Shown here: in pieces, positions 9,761 through 21,200 of the stretch
Layout of the letters: each line of letters opens with the position of its first letter
How positions within the stretch are numbered: the stretch's first letter is position 1
Assembly (NCBI GenBank): GCA_023213315.1
Contig: JAKCPI010002000.1
Coordinates: forward strand, 62,001-126,000
Reading direction: 5' to 3'
DNA: 64,000 nt
DNA from: Euborellia annulipes
Taxonomy: Eukaryota > Arthropoda > Insecta > Dermaptera > Anisolabididae
The notes under the pieces: model-generated
Told to the model about the DNA's origin: nothing
Databases searched by the model: none
Seen by the model: the letters and a program-made list of their open reading frames with translations, nothing else
Position numbers and translations under genes: made by a program

Positions 9761-12032
9761 TATCAGTTTTTATCAAAAAGACCTTAAAAATATATATATT
9801 CAGTGAAAAATTGAATGTATGGTGAAGCCTCTTTGCTTTTTATGAATGATTACATTTTCTAATTTTTTCAGGCCTTGAAATCAGGTTAAATGCGAATAAT
9901 TAAGTTTTCCACCAATAAAAGACAAATGACCTGCTAAAATAACGAGGGGAAATAATCTCGAGAAGTTTGCAAGAAATTATTTAATAAATCTTTGTCGAGT
10001 TTTCGGTTGTTAAGAATGAAATATTTTGTGGAGATTGAAGTTTTTATAGCCTATTAAATGTTATCCCAGTTTTTTAACAAATAAATAAAAAGTATCTTTT
10101 TCGAAAAATCCAATGGAATACCATTAAAATATCACCATTCAAAAAAAAAAACAAAAAAAAAAAAAAAAAAAAAATAGGCAAGAAAAAAAAAAGAAATTTT
10201 GAAGAAACTTAGTAGCTTCTTGGTTAAATTAAAATTTGAATTGAGCATTTTATTTTTTTTTTTAATTATTTTTCTTAATAATCTTATTATTATATTTATT
10301 TGTGTTATATAAATCTAATTTTTATTTTAAAACACCAAGATTATTACTAAATGTCTACAAAAAAATCTGAGAAATATTTTTGTACAATAGTAGTATAATA
10401 ATAGAATAGTAGATTATTATTTATATAATAATAATAATAATAATAATAATAGATAGAATTCAATCAATCAAAATATTGTCCTGTCATTTTTATTTTTTAC
10501 TAGTAATAGCTATATTATTAAAAATTAAAAAATCCTTCATTCGTTCCTTTTAAATTAGGAACTATTTTTATTTTTATTTTATTTTTTTTTTTATTCTTAA
10601 TAATTAAGAAAAAAAAAACTATCGGAAAATATTTTTAATATTTACATTTTTTTTTTTTAATATATATATTATGTTAGTAAATTCTTACTTTTTAAATTTA
10701 TCTTTCAGGAATTAAAGCAATCGTTGAGTTTATATTTAAGTAAAGAGCAACAAACAATATAATTCTTCAAAATCATTAACTACTAATTATAGAGGCTTTA
10801 TATACGGGTATTTATATATAAATATATTCATCGCTGCGCTTTTTTTTAAGGGAATAATAAAAGAAACTATTTCCCGTTTAATAAATGCATTTATTTGGAG
10901 TGAATTGCAATTTAGAATTTAGGTTCATATTATAAATCCAATTTGGCAAAATTGTTTTTTTAAATTCATTTGAAGTTTTTATTTTTCAACAGATTTTTGA
11001 TATTGCAAATTCTACAGAGTCAAAGGTGGAATATTCCTTACCCAGGACGATTGAGAAGCGCGTCTAGAGAGCAATCAATTGATCTAAAAGCTATCTCTAG
11101 AAATATCTGCCAAATAAAATTTGGGAATATGTCTCCCCATCAATATAGTAATAAAAAGATCATCTCTGGTTTCGATATGAGAGTCATTCAGTCGTTGGGA
11201 ACAAATTCCATTTCTCGTTTGGCAAATATCGCCTTTTCTAGGAGCAGCAATGATATCAGAAAAATTATATTTTAAAGCGCAAAACGATTTGTCTGTTAAC
11301 GACATTAATAAATAAACAATGGGCAAGCTTAGAGCGTCAGCGATCGTTAAATGCTGTAACCACAAAACTAATTAACAATGTTTATTTAATAATGTCAAAG
11401 CGTCTGCGTCTGCGCATACGTCTTTTAATTTCTCTGATCAAATAATAATATATTTATATATAAATAAACAATTGGGGGGTTCAATATATTAATATAAAAA
11501 AATAATGGAAGAAAATTCATTCATAAAATAAATCAAAAAACGGAATGTTTTTTTTTTTTTTTTTTTCTCTTTTTTACGTAAATATTTTATATAGTTTTTT
11601 AAACCCTTTTCACTAGACAAAATATCCTCCCACATGTACATAGCCCACCGCAAGAGTTAAATTTTAAATACCCCCGATGGGTTATCAAAATTTTATATTA
11701 ATTTGAAAAGAAAAAAATCGGAAGACTCCTTAATAATAAATTAAAGGAAAAAAAAAAAAAAACAAGAGTGGATATGCTTCTGGCGCTTATACCGGTTATG
11801 GGGTAGGTATATTCAAAAGTTATAGATAAGAAAAAAAATTATTCAAGAATTTAGAATATAAAATTTACATATGAAAACAGTAAAATATAAATTACTAAAA
11901 AAAAAAAAATAATAACAAATTATATCTATAGATACGAACATAAATACAGTTAATATATGTATGTATGTACGTATGTATAAAAGTGAATTTGGATGGTTAG
12001 GTAAATAAATTTATAAATATATATATATATAT

Positions 12033-12077
<45 letters not shown>
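9761..12077. other. AT-rich intergenic region between the two convergent genes
   Basis: Holds poly-A runs (10141-10172), an (AAT)n microsatellite near 10426-10450 and a (TA)n tract at 12018-12077. Open frames on both strands at 10970-11365 resemble no family I know and look like chance reading of decayed repeat. It probably includes 3' UTR of LARP1. Confidence 0.5.
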
Positions 12078-12082
<5 letters not shown>

Positions 12083-12083
12083 T
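12078..12083 (-). promoter_or_regulatory. Possible LARP1 polyadenylation signal
   Basis: AATAAA on the minus strand, 24 bases past the LARP1 stop. It is so close that a more distal signal may be the main one. Confidence 0.3.
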
Positions 12084-12106
12084 TTTTGATTTCGCTTACT
12101 TAATTT

Positions 12107-12237
12107 CTATTTTGATGTTTCTTCAGATTTTTTTTTCGTCGATTCATTCGATTTCGTAATTGAAGAGGAACCAGAAGAGACTTTTGATGGCGTCGTAAAA
12201 TCCAATCCCGTTGAAATTGCACTTCTCGAGTTATCGC
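12107..12237 (-). CDS. LARP1: LARP1 last coding exon
   Basis: Reads [20 protein letters not shown], a Ser-rich stretch, KKKSEETSK and TAG (12109-12107). The acceptor follows a T run. The first two bases complete Gly with the previous exon, giving SGSFGDNSRS. Confidence 0.88.
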
Positions 12238-15200
12238 CTTCAAAAAAAAAAAAAATAAATAAATAAATAAATATAAAAGTGCTTTCCTAAAGCATGCATG
12301 GATGGTCTGAGGACATTTGTGATGCTCGATTTTTGAACAAAGGTTGTATTTATGTGAGTTTCACGAGGGTAAAAAAGTATTAACACAAATTTAAATACTC
12401 GATATATTTCGGGTTGTTAACCCATCTTCAGGAGTTACAAAAAACTCATTTTTTTGAGTTTTCTAATAAAGTAATTTTTCTGATTAATTTGCATTAGGCT
12501 GCCTCCTTAATTCCTTCAACATTACCTAACATGTTTTTGTTATAAATTTTGAAATTTGTAATTTTTTTTTTTTAATTTTATAAATCCATTATCCTGGCGT
12601 GGGGTAGAGCTCGACTTTCCAGCAAAAATTTTCTAAGTTCAGTAACGCCGATTTTTCCATCATCAATGGAATCGAATATCTCAGACTGAGCGACGAGAAG
12701 CAGCTGGCGGCTTTGCGACTGGAGCCTTCATCTTGAGAGAATAGACTCAATCTTTGAATAGTTTTTAGGCTAGCCGTCCACTGGAGCCGTGTACGGCCCA
12801 ACTGAGCCGAACGATCCCCCGCTGTATAAAAGGAATGGAACCGCGTCCATTTCATCGGACCATTCGGTCGAATTCGGCCGTATGACGGCCCGATCCCGTT
12901 TGATTGGGTTTTTCCGATCAATAAAACTAAATAGTGAAATATATTATAGTACAGTATATTATATTTATTAATTTTTTAAACTTCTCAGAACGCATACGGT
13001 AATAATCACTAAACTTTGTTTGAAGGAGGTATATAGCTGAGTGTCGATAATCAAATAGGAAGAATAAATGAGAAGCAGCTAGTTATATTTCAATTTATTC
13101 ATAAACCAGGGCCGACATTTCGGTCACATATAGGACCATACTCAGAGCCAGGTTAATGTCTGAAACTACATATAATCCTCGCCAAGTTATATTGGGCATT
13201 CACAATTGCATGCAGCTTAATCATGGGAATGCCTCAAATTATGTTGTTATCATACCATGGACAGAGTAGAGAGTGAATTCATTCACTCAGTCATTCACTC
13301 TCTGCCCATGGTATGATTACAACATAATTTGAGGCATTGTCATGATTAAGCTACATGCAATTGTGAATGCCCAATTTAACTTAGCGATGATTATATGTAT
13401 TTTCAGACATTAACCTGGCCCTGAGGATGGTCCCATATGTGACCGAAACGTCGGCCCTGGTTTATGAATAAATTGACTAGCTGCTTGCTCATTTATTCTT
13501 CCTATTTGAATACTAAACTTTGCCCATCTGCTTGGAGTTATAAGCGATGAAACTCCTGTCGAAACAGAAAGTATCCAATACTTCTGCTTCCTTTTCAAAC
13601 TATTCAATATATCATATCTTCTATGTCAAAATCCATTTTATAACTAATGAAAATTGAAATTCGGTCATATTCCAATTCGGCCGAACACGATTCCAGTGGA
13701 TGACTTGACTTATGATAATCCCGCATTTTTTCAAGTCGAGAAGAATCAGCTCCCTTTTTGTATTATTTTTTCTTATGAGGGGAAAGCAATTAGCAGGTAT
13801 TAATTGCACTTAGGTGTTTTTCTTTTTTTATACTGTTCATGGGAGGGGAGGGGAATACTTAGAAAGAAATATATTTCGTCCCCGTAGAGTCAAAAGAACG
13901 TATCTCAATTCCAAGGGAGCAAAAAATAAAAACAAGTTTATTTTTATATTTTCTACACAACCACATCAATTTGAATCGCTAATTAAGCATTCCGAATCGA
14001 ATGGATATTTTTTAATACGAGTAATTGAGATACTTCAAGTTGCTTCTAGAGTAATAAAAAATCTGGTGTGACTGCGACAGCACACAACTTTCTCTTACCC
14101 TTCGGTAAGAGAAAGTTGTGCACCGTGCTGGTCACACCAGATTTTTTGTGTCGAGATATATTTAGTTTCCCATAGCACCTTAGTTTCAAACTTGCATTTT
14201 AAATGTTGATTGCTTGAAATAAACTATGGTTATTTTTCAAAATTTTAATCTCATATTTGGACATTTTATACACAATATAGAATCGTAAATAAATACAAAA
14301 TTTCATAAGAATTGGAAAAAAAATTTTAAATGCGTAAAAAGTTCCAAAGGGGACCCCTTTGAATCGAAATTAACATACAAATCCCTATAGGAAATTAACA
14401 TTGGCCAAATGCGAAGATAAGGTAGAAAAAAATTTAAAACGCGTAGAAAGAGAGAAGATACATAGTTTTGTGAGAGAGAGAGATATGTTTTCTCCAAAAA
14501 AAAAATGGACGTTTAATTAATAATTGATTTTTAATTTAATAAAAAGAAAAAGATTTAAATTCGGTTACCATGGCAACCATTTATTTCTCCTATCTTTCCT
14601 ATGAAGCACAAGAGTAAAGTGTGCTTCAAACAATTTTGAGGGCAAAACGAGAATATACATTTGAAAGAGCATCTAAAAATAATTGATTTTTGAATTTTAA
14701 TCAAAATCGTTAGAGCGAATTTTGAGAAAATCGAAAAAAACTGAAAAAGTACATCAGTAAAGTACTAGTACTTTTTGGCCGATTTTGATTAAAAGCTTAT
14801 TTTGTCGGTCCCGGGGGTGTTTAACTTAAATATAAAATTTCAGCCTCCTAGCTCAATTCCTTCATGCTTAAAATTGAACACACACAGACAGACAGACAGA
14901 CAGACCATGTCGCGAAACCACTTTTTTGGATTCAGGGGACCTCAAAACGTGAAGATCCATCAAAATCTCGACATCGAATTTTTGACATGAAACCAATACT
15001 TTCTCTCTATATATATAATTACATATATACATAGGTAAGAGAAAGTAAAAAAGAAGAAATTTACCAAAAGAGCCACTGCGCACTCTCCCAGAGCCAAACG
15101 ATTCAGCTCTTACTCTCCCCGACCCTCCCGAAAATCGACGGACTCGCTTTTGCATTTGTTGTTGTTGTTGGTGATATTGTTGAGATTGTTGCGTCGTATT

Positions 15201-18200
15201 AACAGTCTGTGAACTCTCTGAAATGCTTCGATTTCGCCGTTTGATTGTTTGTGGTCGAATATTTGTAGAGAATCCTTCTCTTAATTCATTGTCGTCACCA
15301 GGCTAAAAAAAAATAAATAAATAAATAACAAATAAATAAATAAATAAATAAAAAATAAAATAAATAAATACCTCTACTACTCGGAAATCTTCAATATTTT
15401 TGAATTTCGCTAAATGTTCTTTGAGTTTGTTATCTACATGTAATTTTTTACTGTGCTTGTAGTATTTTAGGAAAGCCCAAAACTTCTCAAGCCCGTATAA
15501 TTGACCTGCAAAGAGAAAGAAGAAGAAAAATTAAATTTCAAATCAATTTTTACTAACTTGCTTTGAAATCACGTTCATGAATTGTATAAAAGCGAGGGGC
15601 AGAAAATAAAATAAAATCATACCAGATTCATAATCAGCTATTGTTTCAGTTTGGAAATCTTCATAAACTTCAGGACGAAATTTTTTTTCTAATCCATAAC
15701 TAAAAAATCTAAATAAACATTCAAGGCCATACCTAAAAAAAACAAAAGGCAATTTATAAGATCATTTATTTTATAAAGAATAAAATGAAATGAAACCAGG
15801 AAACCTTCAGATATTGTAATCAAAGATTCGATTCAAACAAGTAGAAAAAAAAGCCTATATTCTGGATTTTAAGTTTGAATGGCCCTCGGGCTTAGTGTAG
15901 TTGGTAGCTTGCTGGACTTTTATACCAAGGGTCGCGGGTTCGGATCCCAGGCAGCTCGATGAATTTATCTAAGCCATTTGGATACCAAAAAAAGTTGATA
16001 AGAATGTCTGGACCTCAAATTACATATATATATATATATATATAGATTGTAATCTACTAATTTAAGAATTTAAAGGGACCTTGTCAGTATATAAACCGAT
16101 GAGGGGGTCCTTGAAAAAATTTTGTTGGGAACCAGAGTTATATATAATTGGAAGTTTTGAATTGATAATTTATATCTCGAGAGGGCAAATGATTTATACA
16201 TCAAACAATTTTAACCTTTTAACGATTGCTGCATGTTTGTATCGAATCTATGAAGGTTTCGTGCTAAGCTCATTTGTTTCTCAGACATTAAACGTTTTTT
16301 CGCTTCTTGCGTTAATACCTATAGCCTTCTTTTCCGTCTTCTATAGCCAATTGCTTGAATTCTTGATACATTTTTTTATTAAAGTTTTCTCTTAAAAAGA
16401 AAGACCAGAATCTAAAGAGTGTGTTCATCTCTTGTGACTGTCCAACTCCAAGTCTTTTACGATCTGCAAATGAAAGAAAAAAAAAAAAAAAGATTTAAAT
16501 TAAAAAGATCTTCAGTCAAGAGAATATATATTTTCTCGGTCTATATTACTTTTAAGATAGATATTTATTTATTTATTGACCTTTTAAGCAACGTGAATGG
16601 TATTTATGGTAAACTTCTTGTGTAAAGTTGTTTTCTTTGAGCAACGAATGTGAAGGATGTTGAAAGGTTGGCAACGATTGTGGAGCACTACCGAAACTGC
16701 TTGCCAGGTGGCTTTCACTTGGTGATGTGCCTGCACTACTTCTGCAAAAACAAACAAATTATTAATTATCAAGTTATTTATTTTTAATTTTTTTTTTTCA
16801 ATATTATACAACAAAAAAATATTTGTTTATGGAATAAGTGAAGTAAAGAGGTATAAGTTTTGTATTTTATTTATATATTGGGGGTCTCTATTAGAGACCT
16901 TCATCAGCTACGAAGAAGATTGCACTTAGTGTATCTCAATTCTATAAAATTTTAAATTAGGAATGAAGGTGGGAGGAAAATGCAGCCAAAATTTTTTTTT
17001 TAAAATATTTTTTTCCACCACCTTCCACAACAAAAGGTGGAATTGTTACACCCTGTCTTTTTTTTTTTTTAAAAAAAAAAAAAATAGGTTTTTTTGGACT
17101 CAGGGAGGTCTAAAACATGGAGAAACATCAAAATCTCGAAGTCGAATTTTTTTACGATTACAATACTTTCTCTATACGAGAAAGTAAAAAGCAAGAAAAG
17201 ATTTATAAATATTTACACTGTAAAGACGACCTTTAAAATTTTTTTGTCAAAATTGAAGATAATGTCGACATTTTTTTTCTATGAAAGAGAACTTTTTCAG
17301 TTTTTTCTCTCACTCCATTCTATTTATTAGCCTAAAATGGAGGAAACAAAGCTAATTTGATTCAGATTACTATAAAAATAACGAAAATTTAGAAAAAATA
17401 TGAAGGTGATATTAACCCTTTAAAAAAGTGTTATTTTATTTATTCAACAACTAAAAAATAAAAATTAATAACGCCACAAAGCTAAATTTTAATAACACAT
17501 TCAGGTTGTGGAAGGAATCAACAAATATGGAGCATTTTATCAACCATAATAGTAAACACAATTTCAACTTTAAGAAGGCTATCGAGACTGATAATGTATT
17601 TCTGTTGTTAGATATGGCTAGGCGCACACGGTCAATTTTTAGTCGAGCGATAGTTTAGTCGATGGGCATAAATGCAGGTGCGCACACGACACAACTGCAG
17701 ACCAACTCGATTTTTTAATCAAATGAAATCGATCTGCACTTTTGACAAAAAAAAATCAACTAACTATCGGTCAATTTCTATCTATAATGTCATAGGTGCT
17801 CAGGGGCCCACATCTTGTGGGTACGTGGATGGCGACCACGAGCTGCCCGAGCTAGGACAGGCCGTCCTTTAGTTCTTTGTATGTCAGTCTCTTTCTTCCT
17901 CTTTTCAACAGATGTCAGACAGTGCGACGGGCCGGCCTGTCCTATTTCTTCCGGTCGCAAAAACGTATGATAGGGTTGGAGGAAAAGAGTAAGGTCCGCC
18001 GACCCCGCATTGCGGGAAGGGGGCGAAGACAGAAGAAGAAGACAATACTTTCTCTTTATATTACAAATATAAAAAATGCATCATTTTTCAAAATCAGCGA
18101 GCCGCCTGGGGTTAGTTATCTCAAACAGAATAGGTCTGCACAAGATTTTTGTCAAGTAATTTACAATGGACAATTAAAGTGGTCTTCGTATTTCTCCAAA

Positions 18201-21200
18201 ATTTTCGTTATTTTTAATAAAGGTGAGGTTAAGGTTAAAAGGAGGGAGTATTTTCCGTAAAAAAGTTGCCAATATTTATGAAATCGCTCGTTCGTGATTA
18301 CACTTTAAAGGTGGAATTCCGAGCAACGCGACAGAGCGGCAGCGTCAATAGCGTCACTATAGCCGTGACACTGCCGTGACGTCATTGCCGCTCTGGCGGC
18401 AGTGACACTGCCCCGTTGTTCTCGATCGGCCGCTGCCGGAGCGTTGTCATAACAAAACAATAAACAAAATGGCGGACTTCAACGAAAATGAAGATGAAAT
18501 ATTGATAGGATTAACATTTTTTAGGTAAGGACAATAGGTCGCGTTTGTTTACTGACGCCGACATCGGAAGCCACAAGCGCGACACTGTCGCGGCTGCAGT
18601 GACGCTATTGACGCTGCCGCTCTGTCGCGTTGCTCGGAATTCCACCTTTAGCCAAAAATTGAATGATAATAGATGTATGTATATTATACCCGATAGAACT
18701 TGTTCGTGGACGATGCTCCCTAACATCCATAATCCATCCAACGTGATGCTCAACAGGTGGATTAGATGTATGACGAGTTTTACGTTTTCGAGGTGTTCGT
18801 TTATCAGGAGGCGCTTCATCTTTAACAACTGCGTAGAAACGTGGAGCTCTTCGATGGCTCTCTTTACGCGCATGACGACCACGTGAAGAACGTCCACCCT
18901 CTGCTTCAGTGTGGTAAACTTGAGGAACCTGGTGAAATATGAAATTACAAATAAATGAATTTTATTATCAAGTAATTATTTAAATTAATTAGTTTGAAAA
19001 TAATTATCTTTTGTCAATGTTAGTTATCATTTTAAAATATTTGTAGCATTTTTTATGACTGTCCTGTCATAGATAAAAGACAAAAAGCCAGTACAAATGC
19101 AAAATTTTACTCTACCAGAAAAGCGAACTAGGATACTATGTACACGAGGTAGAGTATCCTAGATTAGGTTTCTGGCTGATGAAAAAAATTGAGAGAGAAA
19201 CTGTTAAAATTTTAAATATATTCTTTTGAATGGGCCGAAGTTTGAAACGCCCAGATCTTCAAGCATCCCCCTTTGGAAAAAATTTTTCGGCACTACTATT
19301 ATGATACATTTCATTAAGCCAAATTGATACTATTTGATATCCAAATTATTTACCAGCCGCGCCACCCGATTGTGGGCTTTGCGTCTACCCCCCATGGACG
19401 GACAGACGAACATACAGTAAATTCTCTCAATAGAAGTCAAAATTTGCAAGATTTTAGATTTAGAGCAAGTCGGACTTATTTTATGGTCTTTTCAGCATCT
19501 CAGGTCATATAGACTTTTTTTTTGTTCCGTGTCGCTTGAGCTAATTCACCAGGAAGAGGGCGAGATGTTAATTGTATCATACCGTTGGTTCCCCAGCTAA
19601 GCAAAAGTTAAGAGCATCTTCTTTGTAGCAACATCATGTCAAATCAGGAAGTGTTTTTATGTATTTTTTTAAATTACAATTAATTAAATGGTAGCCAATT
19701 CAATTGTCGCATGAGACGGGATGCGAACCCGCGATCCTTGGCACAGATGGCCAGCACGCTACCCACTACACCAAGGCCCGAGGGCTTTTATGTATGCATG
19801 AATACGCCGGGGGATTTTTTCATAAATTTCAAAGAAAACGTCCAAATTAAATTTATAGATGGGATTCATTTAATGAGATAAAAAAAAGTTTTATCGATAT
19901 AATTACCTCAGCAGGGAGAGAGCGAGCAAGATGTTCTTGTGGCTGTGTGATGGATTGTGCTAATGAGGGTGGAGGTGGCGGAGGAACTTCAGGGTTTGCT
20001 TTGCGAGGTGCCCGCGGAGCAATCTTCTCAAAATCCTCTTGCGTTATAATATTCACTGTTTTATAGCTGCTTGACGAGTCTTGAACCTAGAAAAAAAAAG
20101 TTTAAAATTTAATCAATTAAAAAAAAAAATTAGAGAATTAAAGCTTTTTACCCAGTCAGTCCATAAATCCTCTTCATAATAATTGAGTCCATCATTAATA
20201 ACTTGTTCAAGATCTTGTGAGATCTTAACCCGTGTTGTCCAATCGCCTGTTCTATCGTGGCCTTCGTGTTTAGGGAAACGAGATGATTGCGAAGTTGAAC
20301 AAATTTGTGTGACAATTAATAATTTATTAATTTCATGATCAGATAATTCATAATCAGATTCATCTTCAGACCAATCCGTGAAAGTATTGACACGACCAGC
20401 AGGCACTGGCACATCCAATTCCTCATCAAATTGAAAATCTAATTCCTCTCTTTCTTCAAAATGTTCTTTATTATTTGAATTTAGAGAGGCGGATGTCGTC
20501 GTCGTAGTCGTTGTTCGTTGGTTTTCTTCTTTTTCTTTTGGCGGAGGTTTAGCGCGACGTTTTACCTTAAAAATAAATTTAAAAGTTAATAATATATTAT
20601 TGGTCCTAAGGTATGCTAACTCTTTGATTTAACCTTATTCGTCATCTTAAAAATAATTATTGAATATAATAAAACCGAACCTGGTGATTTTTCTGACATC
20701 TTGTTAAGTGGGGAAAATCTTTCTAACTGGGTTGAATCTTGGATAGGAACTTCTGTTATTTCTCGCTAGAAATAGGCAAGTAGCATTAAATCTTTTAAGA
20801 GACAAAATCTTCATTTTACCTCTCAAAGGCTTGATTACAGCATTATTATCTTTGTTTGCATTATTAGAGAATTGGATGAGTGCAATCATGGAAAATAGTT
20901 TAAAAAAGAATTTAGTTTAAAAAAAAAAATGGAGATAAGCTTCTTACAACGGAAACAAAAAGAAAATTCCAACAACTTGATCATATACTAATAATATAAA
21001 ATTTAAAAAATCTGGTGTGACTGGTTGCTCAGCTACTGTCATAGAAAGTTGTGTGCTGTGCTTGTCACACCAAATTTTTTGTGTCAACATAGTGAATTAG
21101 AATTCAAGATGTTTATATTTTGTTACCACAGCAACTTTCTCCTACTTTTTGCCCCATTTTTTTTAAATCTTATTTTCGTTCCTCAGGAGAGTACATAAAT

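Larger units (their letters stand above)
13050..13510. mobile_element. Fold-back element with about 220-bp arms, a hammerhead core in each arm
   Basis: Bases 13055-13265 and 13295-13505 are near-perfect inverted copies (GAAGAATAAATGAG outside, CATACCATGG inside) around a short centre. Each arm has a hammerhead-type core. No coding sequence. It lies in the last LARP1 intron. Confidence 0.88.

Noticed and set aside
10970..11365. Overlapping open frames on both strands
   Set aside because: No family resemblance, no splice or start support, and the frames are mutual mirrors.
11755..11812. SGYASGAYTGYG-like reading followed by GT (+)
   Set aside because: Looks exon-like, but no acceptor precedes it and no gene continues on this strand.
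16081..16395. Hydrophobic open frame (+) of about 104 codons
   Set aside because: It overlaps the LARP1 DM15 exon in antisense; the membrane-like look comes from AT-rich composition.
16881..16910. Active hammerhead ribozyme
   Set aside because: Box 1 and stem II are good but box 2 (GAAA) is absent.
18511..18897. Overlapping open frames (both strands) over the transposon and a LARP1 exon
   Set aside because: They read through the TIR element into the LARP1 exon in wrong frames; only the LARP1 frame is conserved.
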